A stretch of 64,000 bases of DNA from an uncultured Ruminiclostridium sp. (GTDB lineage: Bacteria > Bacillota > Clostridia > Oscillospirales > Ruminococcaceae): NCBI GenBank assembly GCA_934490165.1, contig CAKSTB010000014.1, positions 1 to 64,000 on the forward strand, given 5' to 3'. A program made the position numbers and the translations under genes. Positions 32,059 to 39,562 of the stretch are shown in pieces; within the stretch, counting starts at the first letter, position 1; each line of letters opens with the position of its first letter. The notes beneath the pieces were generated by a model. It saw nothing but the letters and a program-made list of their open reading frames with translations. It was not told the DNA's origin and searched no databases.

Positions 32059-32805
32059 ATGATAAACAGTCCAATCCCTCGCATAGGCGGAAAACGTCTT
32101 TTGCGTAATAAAATATGCGATATGTTTCCAAATTCAGATCAATTCAACCGTTACATAGAAGTTTTCGGCGGTGGCGGTTGGGTGCTTTTTTCTAAAGAAA
32201 AGCAAGCAGATTTAGAGATTTACAACGATGCAGATGGCGAGCTTGTTAATTTAATGCGTTGTATTAAATATCATTGCTCAGAGCTTCAACGTGAAATAGA
32301 TGGGTTTTATAACAGTCGAGAAATTTTTCAGGATGTATCCCAACAATTGAGCTGTCGAGGTTTTACCGATATACAACGGGCGGCAAGATATTTTGTAAAA
32401 ATGCGCCTATCCTTCGGGGCTGACGGTAAATCTTTTGGTTGTAGCAAAAAGCCGCTATATCGTTCAAAAGATTATTTATCGGTTATTTCAGACCGTTTAA
32501 AAAGCGTGTTAATAGAAAAGAAGGATTTCGAGGATTTGATTACAGTCTATGATCGCCGAAACTCTTTTTTCTATCTTGATCCGCCATATCACACAACAGA
32601 GAAATATTATGATATTGAATTTACGGAAAATGATCACAAACGTCTTGCTTCAAAGCTTTCGCAAATTCAAGGAAAATTTCTGCTTTCTTATAACGATGAT
32701 ATTTTTATTCGAGATCTCTATAAGGATTACACCATTGTTTCAGTTTCAAGGAACAACAATTTGTCTTCAGGCAGTTTTAAAGAACTGCTGATAAGAAACT
32801 ACTGA
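32059..32805 (+). CDS. D12-class DNA adenine methyltransferase (Dam-like)
   Basis: The 248-residue enzyme has the class-alpha order: PRIGGKRLLRNKI then EVFGGGGWVLF (AdoMet binding), a target-recognition region, and the catalytic DPPY in FFYLDPPYHTT. It would methylate adenine N6, perhaps at GATC. AGGAGG precedes ATG. It lies alone at the right end of the prophage, the position of the mom modification gene in Mu, so protection of packaged DNA from host restriction is a sound inference. Confidence 0.88.
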   Translation: MINSPIPRIGGKRLLRNKICDMFPNSDQFNRYIEVFGGGGWVLFSKEKQADLEIYNDADGELVNLMRCIKYHCSELQREIDGFYNSREIFQDVSQQLSCRGFTDIQRAARYFVKMRLSFGADGKSFGCSKKPLYRSKDYLSVISDRLKSVLIEKKDFEDLITVYDRRNSFFYLDPPYHTTEKYYDIEFTENDHKRLASKLSQIQGKFLLSYNDDIFIRDLYKDYTIVSVSRNNNLSSGSFKELLIRNY

Positions 32806-33104
32806 TAGATACAGCACTATTTTCTTTACGATGATAATACTACATTGCTCCATTATCTCCGTAAATAAAATAGACCTGACCGAAAAAACACTGTTTAAAC
32901 ATCAATAAAATAGATGTTGTTAAAGTGAATTTTCTCCATATAAAAAACGAAAAACAAAAATCTCTTTGAAAAATCAGCCGTTTTTCAACATTAAAGTATA
33001 TTGGTGTTGAGAAAAACCGATTAAACAAAGAGATTTAAATATTTATAAGAATTATTCTGATTTTGTATTTTGCGTGTCAAAAATTCTGATTCTGCTTGTC
33101 AAAT
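32806..33104. other. Right-end region of the prophage, non-coding
   Basis: An 11-base inverted repeat (AAATCTCTTTG, 32958-32968, with 33026-33036) encloses three copies of a (G/T)TTGA(G)AAAAA motif in both orientations (near 32965, 32979 and 33006). A related motif lies near 618 at the left end. Two (T)TGTCAAA words follow near 33074 and 33093. Homology to the host element begins at about 33105, so the phage end lies before that. No coding frame is seen. Confidence 0.4.
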
Positions 33105-33840
33105 AACAATTGCAGTGCAACATATTGTAAAAAAGTCTAAGCAATAAATATACAGCCAACAACGCTGAAAACAGTTTCCGTGCCTATAAGGTGCTAATAA
33201 TTTCGTGAGTTTATCAGTGCAACTGTACTGTCACCGAAACTTCCAAAAACGCACTATCCTGAGAATATGTGTAGCTTCGTGCATAACTTTTCGTAGGGGA
33301 GGGGCTTGCCCCTCCCGAAATATGGAAGTGGTTATTGGGAGCAGATTGAAAGAAATTTATAAATAATAGTCTTTGGTTACAGCTGATATTTGACAGATTA
33401 AAAAGCTCGGTGAATGGTTAAAAGTTAGCGCAACGGGCGGGGCAAGCAAGGCAAGGATGCCTGAAATGTGTGTGCACAGAGTTTTGCAAGGACGCAAAAC
33501 CATACAAGCACACACAGCACCGCACCCTACGAAAAAAGAGGGTGATAGCAAATATAAATGAATTGTTAATGCGGATAAAAACAATACTACAGTAGTCCCT
33601 TTGGCGCTTTCCCTCGTTCATAGTAGCAACGTTATCACACAGAATAGCGAACCCGAGAAGTGCTATCTCGCAAAGAGAACTATCGGTAGCCTGCTATCAA
33701 AGTTAAATTAAAACGGTATAATAGAAATGTGCTAAAAACAGACTTTCTCCACATACCAAAAAGTGAGCCGAGCGCACTATTTTTTGCGCTTCAACTCACT
33801 TTTTCTTTTTTGAGATTGTGTCACAGTCCCTTACAAAACT
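33105..33840 (+). repeat. Long non-coding dispersed host element, copy 1
   Basis: Two blocks (about 33105-33265 and 33600-33840) match 38970-39125 and 39310-39540 in the same order and orientation, with scattered differences. Between them lie a GGGAGGGG/CCCCTCCC hairpin (about 33296-33316) and sequence not shared. The copy ends in a nested hairpin (AAAAGTGAG ... GCGC ... GCGC ... CTCACTTTT, about 33766-33808) followed by T's. A TATAAT lies near 33718. No protein-coding frame was found. Confidence 0.75.
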
Positions 33841-33843
33841 TGT

Positions 33844-34404
33844 TCACCTGTCTAAAATCCGCTTTATGGCATCTTCGGAAAGATAATATTCATCGGAAAG
33901 CTGTGTAACGGTCGCGCCTTTACCTTTTTTGATACGGATCTCATTGTTTCTCGCTTCAAGCTTTTGCTTTATTATACGGGTAATCGTATAAGGCAGAAGC
34001 TCACAAAGGAACGCGGCTACAGCCAGACAGATAGCAGAATATATTATACTACCATAACCTAAATGTTCTGCTATCCACGGCAAATTGATTATGTTGTCTT
34101 TCTTGATTCTCGGAAGATTATCAGGATAATAAATTGCAAAGCAAATAAATCTCAAAAGGAATGACGGTATCCAGAAATAAATCTTTGAGCGAATAACACC
34201 TGCCGCAATTGCCGCCGCTATCAATACTGCACTGAAAACAATGAGCCTTACTACTGCCGTAGGCGGCAATATCCCTTCGCTTCTCACTCCCATCGCTTGA
34301 AGCATAGGCTCAATTATTTGCACTTCAAATATTTCGATCAGATATACGCCTATCTGAATTGCTATCGTAAAAATGAAATTAAAAAGCAACGGGTGTTTTT
34401 TCAT
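33844..34404 (-). CDS. Polytopic membrane protein with C-terminal HTH-like tail
   Basis: The product is 186 residues. About four membrane spans (8-26, 50-68, 73-92, 116-136) are followed by a cytoplasmic basic segment (IIKQKLEARNNEIRIKKGKG) and ATVTQLSDEYYLSEDAIKRI, which reads like a helix-turn-helix. A membrane-tethered regulator is possible, but no family is recognised. AGGAAAGGGTAACAAT precedes the start. Confidence 0.6.
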   Translation of the reverse strand: MKKHPLLFNFIFTIAIQIGVYLIEIFEVQIIEPMLQAMGVRSEGILPPTAVVRLIVFSAVLIAAAIAAGVIRSKIYFWIPSFLLRFICFAIYYPDNLPRIKKDNIINLPWIAEHLGYGSIIYSAICLAVAAFLCELLPYTITRIIKQKLEARNNEIRIKKGKGATVTQLSDEYYLSEDAIKRILDR

Positions 34405-34495
34405 ATTGTTACCCTTTCCTTTCCGTCAATCTATGCTGACAAATAATAAGATAGCTGCAAATGGGGGCGAATGCTTTACGAACATTGAAAAAGCT

Positions 34496-34948
34496 TCAGT
34501 TTGCATCATCTGCCTTATTCTTTCTGCAAACAATCAGTGTCGTTATCAGCATAACGATACCAAATTGCAAGGTGATGAAAATTGACGCTTTCCAAGATGG
34601 CATTGCAGGATATTGTACAGAAAAGAAACTCCATTTATCTGTAAAAACAAACAAGTATATTGACGGCGGGGAAAACAACCCAAACAACAAGTACAAAATC
34701 GGCAATGATATAACTACCCATTTGAGGGTTAATTCAAGCCTTTTCACTGCATAAATTGTGCTTGCACATATTATTGAAAGCTGTAATCCAAAATTAAATA
34801 TTAAAACAAGAATAGTCAGAATAAAAGGAGAAGGATCCATATTTTGAGTGAACGTGCCAATAAACTTGTTAAGCAGCACATAGATAACCATGATACTCCA
34901 GATAGCAAACGGCAACACAACGAAGTTTATTTTTTTCAGATGCTTCAT
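34496..34948 (-). CDS. Small polytopic membrane protein, 150 residues
   Basis: The start MKHLKKINFVVLPFAIWSIM is preceded by AGGTGAACTTAAA; an upstream ATG at 34975 has no ribosome site. Four hydrophobic spans and short loops; ends CRKNKADDAN. It is in the same orientation as the gene at 33844-34404 with a 91-base gap, so a two-gene host unit is likely. Family unknown. Confidence 0.6.
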   Translation of the reverse strand: MKHLKKINFVVLPFAIWSIMVIYVLLNKFIGTFTQNMDPSPFILTILVLIFNFGLQLSIICASTIYAVKRLELTLKWVVISLPILYLLFGLFSPPSIYLFVFTDKWSFFSVQYPAMPSWKASIFITLQFGIVMLITTLIVCRKNKADDAN

Positions 34949-35148
34949 TTTAAGTTCACCTACTTGCCAAAACATAATAGCTTATTTGTATGTTTGGACT
35001 GCTGAAATTACTTTGCCTTCTTCACTGAAAGGAATCTATAAACCGCAGGAATAATCAATTATTCGGGTTTCACATGAAAACTTGCCTTGTATACAAATTA
35101 TAACATATTTTTCACGTGTTAACAAGCATTTTTTGTTACTTTATATAA

Positions 35149-35184
35149 AAACGGTCTGAGAATTTTATACTCCTCAGACCGTTT
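35149..35184 (-). terminator. Terminator of the mnmA transcript
   Basis: Twelve-base arms AAACGGTCTGAG (35149-35160) and its complement (35173-35184) pair perfectly and, on the minus strand, run into TTTTTATAT. It lies 24 bases beyond the mnmA stop. Confidence 0.85.
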
Positions 35185-35208
35185 CTGCTTTTATAAATAC
35201 TCCGAATA

Positions 35209-36285
35209 TTATTCTACCTCAATTATAGTTCCCCCGCCGACCACGGTATCCCCATCATACAGCACCAACGCCTGACCGCAGGTGACCGCTCTTTGCAGCT
35301 CATCAAAAACCGCCGTGAGAGTATCACCGTTTTGCGTAACGGTAGCCCACTGCTCGGTGTGGCGGTAGCGTACCTTAGCCTTAACACGCATTTCGCCCTT
35401 TATCTCCGGCACGGAAATAAGATTGATATCCCCCGCCTTAACCACACTGCTGTACAGTCCGTCATTATATGACAGCGTTACGGTGTTGCTTACAGGGTTC
35501 ACCGCCTTTACATACAGCGGTTCAGGTGCGGAAATCCCCAGCCCCTTGCGCTGACCTACAGTGTACCTTATCACGCCCTTGTGCCTGCCGATAACGTTAC
35601 CGTCCGTGTCGAGAAAATCGCCGTCCGGATAATTCTTGCCTGTGTACTGCTCTATAAAGTCGGCATAGCTGCCGTTTTGTACAAAGCATATATCCTGGCT
35701 GTCGGCTTTCCGCGCATTTATAAAGCCCTGAGCCTCGGCAATTTCTCTCGCCTGCGACTTTCTCATCTCTCCGAGCGGAAATATGGTGTGGCTGAGCTGT
35801 TCCTGTGTAAGGCAATACAATACATAGCTCTGATCCTTTGTATCATCAAGCGCCTTTTTAAGCAGATATCTGCCGTTTTCGCCCTTTTCGACCCTTGCAT
35901 AGTGACCCGTTACCACATAGTCACGGTCAAGCTCCTTGGCTCTCATATAAAGCTTGTCGAACTTGAGATATCTGTTGCAGTCTATACAGGGATTTGGCGT
36001 TATGCCGTTCTCATAAGCGTGTACAAAGCGGTCTATCACATCGGTTTCAAACCTGTCGGAGAAGTTGAAAACATAGTACGGCATATCAAGCGAATACGCA
36101 ACGCTCCTTGCGTCCTCTACATCGTCAAGCGAGCAACAGCTATGCTCTCTCGAAACGCCTATATCCTCATTTGCAAACAACTTCATTGTAACACCGATGC
36201 AATCAAACCCGCGCTGTTTCATAAGGTAAGCCGCCACGCTTGAATCAACGCCGCCGCTCATTGCGATTACTGCCTTATTGTTCAT
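35209..36285 (-). CDS. mnmA: tRNA-specific 2-thiouridylase MnmA
   Basis: The 358-residue enzyme thiolates uridine 34 of Lys, Glu and Gln tRNAs. PP-loop SGGVDSS (10-16) binds ATP. Catalytic cysteines lie in NPCIDCN and SQDICF, and the HYAR motif and C-terminal beta barrel (HTEQWATV) are present. The start with AGAAAGGACTAAA was chosen; the longer frame upstream runs through a hairpin repeat. It is a housekeeping host gene. Confidence 0.95.
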   Translation of the reverse strand: MNNKAVIAMSGGVDSSVAAYLMKQRGFDCIGVTMKLFANEDIGVSREHSCCSLDDVEDARSVAYSLDMPYYVFNFSDRFETDVIDRFVHAYENGITPNPCIDCNRYLKFDKLYMRAKELDRDYVVTGHYARVEKGENGRYLLKKALDDTKDQSYVLYCLTQEQLSHTIFPLGEMRKSQAREIAEAQGFINARKADSQDICFVQNGSYADFIEQYTGKNYPDGDFLDTDGNVIGRHKGVIRYTVGQRKGLGISAPEPLYVKAVNPVSNTVTLSYNDGLYSSVVKAGDINLISVPEIKGEMRVKAKVRYRHTEQWATVTQNGDTLTAVFDELQRAVTCGQALVLYDGDTVVGGGTIIEVE

Positions 36286-36312
36286 TTTAGTCCTTTCTGA
36301 ATACCAACGAAA

Positions 36313-36335
36313 GCCGACAGCTTTCAGCTGTCGGC
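36313..36335. other. Hairpin upstream of mnmA
   Basis: GCCGACAGC-TTTCA-GCTGTCGGC is a perfect 9-bp stem about 28 bases before the mnmA start. It may be a weak terminator for the metY transcript or a leader structure. No T-run follows on the minus strand. Confidence 0.45.
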
Positions 36336-36354
36336 TCGTTATTCGGAATATCAC

Positions 36355-36590
36355 ATAATGCGGCAATGTGCCGCTTCAAATTCGCCGTTCTGACGGTTGG
36401 CAGACTGCGTAAGTTGCGTTACCGGCGGGTGGCAAAGTACTACTTTACTTGAATTGAAAGGTTAATCTGGGAGGAACGATTCTTTAAAATCAAAACAATT
36501 CGTTTTTAAATGCCGCTGTTTCATTATGTCCGACATAGCAGAAACTATATTAAAGGCGGAATTTGCCGTGCCGCATCGGCACGCCGCTTA
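36355..36590. repeat. Dispersed 3'-end repeat (GCCGTTCTGACGG family) and partial copy at metY stop
   Basis: A full copy (36355-36440, hairpin GCGGCA..TGCCGC, CGCCGTTCTGACGG, GTTACCGGCGG) lies between mnmA and metY. A partial copy (36556-36590: TTTGCCGTGCC..GGCACGCCGCTTA) directly abuts the metY stop codon, as related copies abut flgE and flhB. No gene lies in this 300-base gap. Confidence 0.65.
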
Positions 36591-37883
36591 TACCTTATCG
36601 AAAGCCTGCGAGAGGTCGGCGATTATATCGTCGATGTGCTCCGTGCCGATCGAAAGACGGATAGTGTTTCTGCCTATACCCTGGTCGGCAAGCTCTTCAT
36701 CTGTCAGCTGTGAGTGAGTTGTTGTAGCGGGGTGGATCACAAGGCTCTTTACATCTGCAACGTTTGCGAGCAGAGAGAATATCTGTAAGCTGTCGATGAA
36801 CTTATGAGCTTCTTCCTGACCGCCCTTGATGTTGAATGTGAAGATAGAAGCTCCGCCGTTTTTGAAGTACTTTGTATAAAGTGCGTGGTCGGGGTGATCG
36901 GGCAGAGAAGGATGATTAACCTTTTCAACCTTGGGGTGGTTAGCAAGGAATTCTACGACCTTCTTTGTGTTCTCAATATGACGGTCAAGTCTTAATGAAA
37001 GCGTTTCTGTACCCTGTAAGAGCAGGAAAGCGTTGAACGGTGAAATTGTAGCGCCTGTATCACGCAGAAGAATTGCTCTTATATATGTTACGAATGCGGC
37101 AGGACCTACAGCATCTACAAAGGATACGCCGTGATAGCTGGGGTTGGGTTCTGCGATGGGAGCGTACTTGCCGCTCTTCTTCCAGTCAAACTTACCCGAG
37201 TCAACGATAACGCCGCCGAGTGTTGTGCCGTGACCGCCGATGAACTTTGTAGCCGAGTGTACTACAACGTCCGCACCGTGCTCTATAGGACGGATAAGGT
37301 AAGGAGTACCGAATGTGTTGTCTATTACGAGCGGAAGTCCATGCTTGTGAGCGATCTCTGCGATAGCGTCAATGTCGGGGATATCGCTGTTGGGGTTGCC
37401 GAGTGTTTCAAGGTAGATAGCCTTTGTGTTATCCTGAATTGCGTTCTCAACTTCTTCAAGGTTGTGCGCGTCTACAAATGTAGTGCTGATACCGTACTGG
37501 GGAAGTGTGTGCGCAAGCAGGTTGTAGCTGCCGCCGTAGATCGTCTTCTGTGCTACTATGTGCTCGCCTGCGTAAGCGAGCGCCTGAATAGCGTATGTTA
37601 TAGCGGCTGCACCCGATGCTGTAGCGAGTGCGGCAACACCGCCCTCAAGAGCCGCAATTCTTGTTTCAAAAGCGCCCTGTGTTGAGTTTGTAAGTCTGCC
37701 GTATATATTGCCTGCGTCAGCAAGACCGAAACGTGCGGCAGCGTGTGCGCTGTTCTTGAAAACGTATGATGTTGTCTGATATATCGGAACTGCTCTTGCG
37801 TCTGATGCGGGATCGGGAGTTTCCTGACCTGCGTGAAGCTGGATCGTCTCAAATCTGTAGTTGTTATCGTATGTATAGCTCAT
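36588..37883 (-). CDS. metY: O-acetylhomoserine sulfhydrylase
   Basis: The 431-residue PLP enzyme of the Cys/Met-metabolism family opens TIQLHAGQETPDPASDARAV then PIYQTTSYVF. It carries the PLP lysine in HSATKFIGGHGT and NPNSD, and ends IDDIIADLSQAFDKV. The long PHAPY-type middle (FDWKKSGKYAPIAEPNPSYH) fits the O-acetylhomoserine rather than cystathionine branch. It makes homocysteine from O-acetylhomoserine and sulfide. A leader with a Cys-containing peptide and an inverted-repeat promoter lies upstream. Confidence 0.93.
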   Translation of the reverse strand: MSYTYDNNYRFETIQLHAGQETPDPASDARAVPIYQTTSYVFKNSAHAAARFGLADAGNIYGRLTNSTQGAFETRIAALEGGVAALATASGAAAITYAIQALAYAGEHIVAQKTIYGGSYNLLAHTLPQYGISTTFVDAHNLEEVENAIQDNTKAIYLETLGNPNSDIPDIDAIAEIAHKHGLPLVIDNTFGTPYLIRPIEHGADVVVHSATKFIGGHGTTLGGVIVDSGKFDWKKSGKYAPIAEPNPSYHGVSFVDAVGPAAFVTYIRAILLRDTGATISPFNAFLLLQGTETLSLRLDRHIENTKKVVEFLANHPKVEKVNHPSLPDHPDHALYTKYFKNGGASIFTFNIKGGQEEAHKFIDSLQIFSLLANVADVKSLVIHPATTTHSQLTDEELADQGIGRNTIRLSIGTEHIDDIIADLSQAFDKV

Positions 37884-37973
37884 TGTAAATACCTCTTTCT
37901 TTCAGTCGGCTTATAGCCTGTCAAATTCTTGTTTTTTCTTTTAATTTTTCGGGGTGTGCTTTAAACACTTTAC

Positions 37974-38042
37974 TTATGCTATACAGCGGCACATTCGTCC
38001 GTTTCTGAAATTGTGTCTGAGGGCCTTAGCGATGATACTCAT
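37974..38042 (-). CDS. Leader peptide with Cys codons upstream of metY, 22 residues
   Basis: The frame has the strongest possible site (AAAGGAGG, eight bases before ATG) and encodes MSIIAKALRHNFRNGRMCRC then IA. Two Cys codons lie just before the stop. It ends 91 bases before metY. A short, well-translated ORF with terminal Cys codons ahead of a sulfur-assimilation gene suggests ribosome-mediated attenuation by Cys-tRNA level. No clear terminator/antiterminator pair was resolved by eye. Confidence 0.6.
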   Translation of the reverse strand: MSIIAKALRHNFRNGRMCRCIA

Positions 38043-38093
38043 CAAATGTGCCTCCTTTCTTTTGTTCACAACCTTAGGTTTTTGTTTCTTCTC

Positions 38094-38149
38094 AAAACCT
38101 ATCTGTTTGGTATGTTTGTATTATACACTAATCTGATAGGTTTTGTCAA
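38094..38149 (-). promoter_or_regulatory. metY promoter with inverted-repeat operator
   Basis: On the minus strand TTGACA (38149-38144) and TATAAT (38125-38120) are 18 bases apart. A perfect 10-base inverted repeat AAAACCTATC (arms 38094-38103 and 38135-38144) brackets the -10, one arm inside the spacer. CCTAT-containing repeats recall Rrf2/CymR cysteine-regulator sites, a tentative comparison. Confidence 0.75.
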
Positions 38150-38159
38150 TAGGTTTTTC

Positions 38160-39562
38160 GAAAAATTTATAAAAAATTTCTTGCGACTGCAAAACCGCAT
38201 TGTTAAGCGAAAAGTCAACCACTCATTACGCTTTTATGAGCGAACTTTTGCGGTTTCATCACAAAAAATGAGCGAATATTAGGCATATGATTACACTTTT
38301 ATGAGCGAATAATCGCGGTTTGATTACAAAAAGATGAGGGAATGTTATTATTCCCGCTGTTTTTCCGACTTATACGGATATGGGGGTGAAATTAAATGTT
38401 AAGGATATTCGGGGTGTATGCTTCCGGTATATTGTTTGATATTTCTACTATGATAGCTAGCTACCGATAGTGCTATTCGTTGGATAGCACTTCTCGGGTT
38501 CGCTATTCCGTGCGATGTGTTTCTGTTTTTTGGCTTAGCGGAAATGGTTGGTGTTTTTACTATGGTAGCAGGCTTCCGATAGTTCTCTTTGTAAGACAGC
38601 ACTTCTCGGGTTCGCTATTCTGTGCGATAACGTTGCTACTATGTGTGAGGAAGACAACCCAAGGGGAGAGAGGAAGGCGCTCCAAAGGCGCTTTCCCCTC
38701 TCCCCTTAGGTTTTCTCCCTCACTCTCCCACTTTCCTGACTCCTTTTCTCTTCTGCCATAATGGGGTGTTGGCTATAAGACACACAAACGATTGCGTTTA
38801 AAAAGCCGCCGTAAGCGGGACGCTGACGCTCTGTTCGACCCGGGGGACTGTACAGATATCTCGGGATAGTGCGTTTTTTGGAAATTTCAGTGACAGTGCA
38901 GTTGCACGGATTTACTCGCGAAATTATTAACAACTTATCGGCTTATCAAATTACATTAAAATTACAATGCGACATATTGCAAAAAGTCAAAACAATAAAT
39001 ATACAGCCAACACCGCTGAAAGCATTTTCGATACCGATAAGGCGTTAATAATTTCGTGAGTGTACCGGTGCAACTGCACTGTCACCGACTATCAAAAAAG
39101 AACGCTACTATCCTGAGATATCTGTACTAAAATGGGACTAAGTGAGCGTCAGCGACCCGCTTATACAAACTTTTAAAACCCAGTCGTTTGTGTGTCTTAT
39201 TGCCAACACCCTTGCGGGGTAAGGGTGTGAGTAAGGAAAGAGGGAGCACGAGGGAGAAAACCTAAGGGATAGGGATAGGGGCTGCCAAGTCCCTCTCCCT
39301 AGTCCCTTTGGTTCTTTCCCTCGTTCATAGCAGCAACGTTATCGCATAGAATAGCGAACCCGAGAAGTGCTATCCCGCGAAAAGTACTATCGGTAGCTTG
39401 CTATCAGCGTTAATTACCAAAACGGTATAACAGAAGTACACTAAAAAACTTTCTCCACATACCAAAAAAGTGAGCCGAGCGCACTATCCTTTGCGCTTCA
39501 ACTCACTTTTCCTTTTCCGGGTTGTGTCACAACCCAATTAACATATAAGCTTTTAACCCTTA
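38160..39562. repeat. 1.4-kb non-coding repeat region: tandem units and two inverted copies of the dispersed element
   Basis: At 38222-38345 a unit of about 66 bases (TTACxCTTTTATGAGCGAA ... GCGGTTT.AT.ACAAAAA.ATGAG) occurs twice. From about 38453 to 38960 the dispersed element of 33105-33840 runs reversed, with its CTTCTCGGGTTCGCTATTC block duplicated (38490s and 38600s). From about 38970 to 39540 it runs forward. The two copies face each other around 38965, giving a long imperfect palindrome. The forward copy ends in the same nested hairpin with T-run (about 39470-39515). No convincing gene was found. Confidence 0.75.

Noticed and set aside
317..33080. TTGCGTGTCA at about 317-326 and near 33069 as prophage att/target duplication
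   Set aside because: Ten bases in direct orientation do not fit a 5-bp Mu-type duplication, no integrase is present, and the match could be chance.
33340..33590. Small open frames between the blocks of the dispersed element
   Set aside because: Short, no ribosome sites, and not preserved in the other copies of the element.
35581..36243. Plus-strand 220-codon frame
   Set aside because: Antisense to mnmA, which is complete and has all catalytic motifs.
37884..38150. SAM riboswitch or T-box ahead of metY
   Set aside because: The leader is short and occupied by a well-initiated ORF; no T-box sequence or SAM-box core was seen.
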